This document shows positions 62,013 to 64,000 of a DNA stretch of 64,000 nt, in pieces (the first letter of the stretch is position 1; each line of letters opens with the position of its first letter). The notes under the pieces are model-generated. The model ran no database searches. It was not told where the DNA came from and saw only the letters and a list, made by a program, of their open reading frames with translations. Made by a program: the position numbers and the translations under genes. This DNA comes from Sodalis sp. dw_96 (GTDB lineage Bacteria; Pseudomonadota; Gammaproteobacteria; Enterobacterales; Enterobacteriaceae), in the NCBI RefSeq assembly GCF_018449575.1, contig NZ_JAAVUT010000016.1:53744-117743 (forward strand). The letters run 5' to 3'.

Positions 62013-63524
62013 TTAAATCGTGCCGTCCCAGGAATCCACTTTTTCACGTTTGCGTTCTTCCTCATCAAACCAGCGGCTGGTGACGCATTTGGTTTCGGTG
62101 TAAAAACGCACGCCGTCTTTACCCAGGCAATGGAGATCGCCGAAGAATGAATTCTTATGGCCCGAGAACGGAAAGACACCCACCGGCACCGGAATACCCA
62201 CATTGATACCTACCATGCCGCCGTGGGTCCGCTTCTGAAATTCGCGGGCATAGTGGCCGTTTTGGGTGAAAATAACCGACCCGTTGGCTAACGGATTCCG
62301 GTTCATGACCTGCAGGCCTTCTTCAAAGTTTTTCACCCGTTTAAAACATAACACCGGGCCGAAAACTTCCTCGGTACCGATACTCATCTCCTCGGTCACG
62401 TGGTCAAACAGCGTGGGGCCGACATAATATCCGTTCTCAAAACCCTCGACCTTATAGCCACGGCCGTCCAGCACCAGTTTGGCGCCTTCCTCGATCCCTT
62501 TGGTTATCCAGTTTTCCACCGATTTTTTATGTTCGGGAGAAATAACCGGCCCCATATCCGTCTCTTTCCGGTAACCCGGCCCGACCTTAAGGGCTTTGGC
62601 CTTTTCCAGTATGGCGGCCACCAGTTGATCGGCCACCTCTTCCTGGACCACTACCACCGGCAGCGCCATGCAGCGTTCGCCGGCACAGCCGAACGCGGCA
62701 TTGATAATGCCCGCCGCGGTGCGGGCAATAGGCGCATCCGCCAGTACCAACGCATGGTTTTTGGCTTCGCACAGCGCCTGGACGCGTTTGCCGTGCGCCG
62801 CCGCTTTGGAATAGACATGCAGACCCACCGACGTCGAGCCGACAAAGGAGACACCGTTGACATCGGGATGGGTCAGGAACAGATCGGCCTCGTTGCGCGA
62901 GCAGGTCACAATATTAATGACGCCGTCGGGCACGCCGGCTTCCTGATAGAGTTTGGCGATTTCCATGCAGGTCATCGGCGTCATGCTGGCCGCTTTAATG
63001 ACAATGGTATTGCCGGAAGCGATACACAGTGGGGCCATCCAGCCCATGGGGATCATGGCGGGAAAATTGAACGGCACGATACCGGCAAATACCCCGATGG
63101 GTTCACGGAATAGGGTGGTATCAATACCCACCGAGGCGTCCATGAGACTTTCACCGGCTAATAATGTCGGAACGGAGCAGGCCAGTTCGGTACCTTCCTT
63201 GGCCTTCAACACATCTCCCTGGGCATCGCCCCAGGCTTTACCGTTTTCCTGCGCCACCAGTTCCGTCAGGCGTTCTTCATGCTTAATCAGCAGTTCGCGG
63301 ATCTGGAACATGATCTGCGCGCGTTTAATCGCCGGGGTAGCCGACCAGGCCGGGAACGCTTTGCGGGCAGCGGCGATGGCGGTTTTCACTTCCTCCTCGG
63401 TGCAACAGGGCGCTTTGGCAATGATTTCACCGGTGCTGGGATTCCGCACATCCATAAAGCGGGTGGTTTTGGAATCGAGCCAGCGGCCGCCGGCTAAATA
63501 CTGTAACGTTTTTACTTTTGACAT
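62013..63524 (-). CDS. iolA: Malonate/methylmalonate-semialdehyde dehydrogenase (CoA-acylating)
   Basis: This 503-residue aldehyde dehydrogenase-superfamily enzyme converts malonate semialdehyde to acetyl-CoA and CO2 with NAD and CoA, the last inositol step. It has GIDTTLFREPIGVFAGIVPF, FVGSTSVGLHVY, the catalytic cysteine C285 in GCAGERCMALPV and HGGMVGINVGIPVPVGVFPF near the end, a pattern of MMSDH proteins that lack the usual catalytic glutamate. ATG 63524 (MSKVKTLQYLAGG) begins the conserved part. It lies 142 bp downstream of adhE. Confidence 0.92.
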   Translation of the reverse strand: MSKVKTLQYLAGGRWLDSKTTRFMDVRNPSTGEIIAKAPCCTEEEVKTAIAAARKAFPAWSATPAIKRAQIMFQIRELLIKHEERLTELVAQENGKAWGDAQGDVLKAKEGTELACSVPTLLAGESLMDASVGIDTTLFREPIGVFAGIVPFNFPAMIPMGWMAPLCIASGNTIVIKAASMTPMTCMEIAKLYQEAGVPDGVINIVTCSRNEADLFLTHPDVNGVSFVGSTSVGLHVYSKAAAHGKRVQALCEAKNHALVLADAPIARTAAGIINAAFGCAGERCMALPVVVVQEEVADQLVAAILEKAKALKVGPGYRKETDMGPVISPEHKKSVENWITKGIEEGAKLVLDGRGYKVEGFENGYYVGPTLFDHVTEEMSIGTEEVFGPVLCFKRVKNFEEGLQVMNRNPLANGSVIFTQNGHYAREFQKRTHGGMVGINVGIPVPVGVFPFSGHKNSFFGDLHCLGKDGVRFYTETKCVTSRWFDEEERKREKVDSWDGTI

Positions 63525-63631
63525 AACAAATACACTCCATAATGTAATGAGGATCGCTTTCGTTTGAATGTGCACTTCGCCTTTTCGTCCTGCGGCCGTA
63601 TTTTTCCGCCGAGGGGCTCGGTGGAAGCCTG

Positions 63632-63649
63632 GCGGCGGGCACCCGCCGC
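63632..63649 (-). terminator. Possible adhE terminator
   Basis: GCGGCGGG-ca-CCCGCCGC, an 8-bp GC-rich stem, lies 18 bases beyond the adhE stop on the minus strand. No T-run follows, so transcription may pass into iolA. Confidence 0.5.
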
Positions 63650-63666
63650 GGGAAGGCGTCCATTCC

Positions 63667-64000
63667 TCAGCCGACGGTATGGCTCATCTTTCTGTCGGCC
63701 TTCAATTTTTTGGTGTTCTGCTGGGCGCCGTCGTTTTGCCCCATCGCGGCGTTGCCGCCGATGACGGCCTCGACCGGCGCGGGCGCAACGTTGTCAAAAG
63801 GCTCGACGAATTTGCGGCCGTAGTAAGTATCCAGCAGGATCTGCTTCAGTTCGGCAATCAGCGGATAGCGCGGATTGGCGCCGGTACACTGGTCATCGAA
63901 CGCATTCGCGGCCAGCCTATCGACTTTCGCCAGGAAATCCGCTTCAAGCACGCCGGCTTCACGGATGGAGGTCGGGATACCCAAATCGGCCTTGATGTCA
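63667..64000 (-). CDS. adhE: Bifunctional aldehyde-alcohol dehydrogenase AdhE, C-terminal end
   Basis: The last 110 residues of a leftward frame running off the window match the AdhE C-terminus: ADLGIPTSIREAGV, AKVDRLAANAFDDQCTGANP and LIAELKQILLDTYYGRKFVEP. The tail after this is poorly conserved, as in other AdhE proteins. AdhE reduces acetyl-CoA to ethanol in fermentation. It is upstream of iolA on the same strand; whether they are cotranscribed is unclear. Confidence 0.92.
   Translation of the reverse strand, partial: DIKADLGIPTSIREAGVLEADFLAKVDRLAANAFDDQCTGANPRYPLIAELKQILLDTYYGRKFVEPFDNVAPAPVEAVIGGNAAMGQNDGAQQNTKKLKADRKMSHTVG

Overview
The window looks like an accessory, catabolism-rich stretch of a gammaproteobacterial chromosome. 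The inositol, galactonate and AdhE proteins, the intergenic repeat near 7140 and the gene style suggest Enterobacterales, perhaps the Sodalis/Brenneria/Dickeya side of the order. That placement is inference from sequence style, not from a marker gene. Neither rRNA, tRNA, CRISPR arrays nor insertion sequences were recognised.

Layout. 1-7.1 kb: the end of an EfeU-type iron permease, a decayed AraC-family regulator, then the most unusual locus: a two-subunit nitrogenase-like component 1 (1607-4387) followed by a cysteine-synthase-like PLP enzyme, a small PAS-like protein and pyridoxal kinase. No NifH-like reductase or NifB-like maturase is encoded here. 7.2-13.3 kb: a sugar-acid locus with an enolase-superfamily dehydratase, an MHS-type symporter, a divergent LacI regulator with two abutting perfect operators, a lactonase and an orphan amino-acid-type binding protein. 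13.3-20.5 kb: an ATP/ADP-translocase-like carrier with an aldo/keto reductase, an SDR, a DJ-1/PfpI protein, and a DedA-GT4-GT2 envelope cluster.

20.6-34.6 kb: a GntR-regulated catabolic cluster that interleaves two class III CoA-transferases and an enoyl-CoA hydratase with DgoK and DgoA, plus an amidohydrolase and transporters, followed by IclR and MFS genes. A 178-bp structured repeat lies in this region. 34.9-40 kb: an operon combining a polar amino acid ABC importer, a class V aminotransferase-fold enzyme and an aspartate-dehydrogenase-like protein. 40.4-45.6 kb: a glyoxalase-fold protein and a LysR regulator, then a talarate/galactarate dehydratase with its transporter and another LysR.

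45.6-63.5 kb: a large myo-inositol regulon (two sugar porters, iolE, iolG, iolI, iolH, iolD, an RpiR-type regulator, iolB, a UPF0303 protein, an extra Gfo/Idh dehydrogenase, an iron alcohol dehydrogenase, iolA). iolC and iolJ functions are not seen. AT-rich TGAAAT/ATTTCA elements, including a duplicated 70-bp leader, precede several of these genes and look like a shared operator set. The window ends in the C-terminus of adhE.

The common theme is scavenging: sugar acids, inositol, amino acids and possibly organosulfur compounds, each with its own transporter and regulator.
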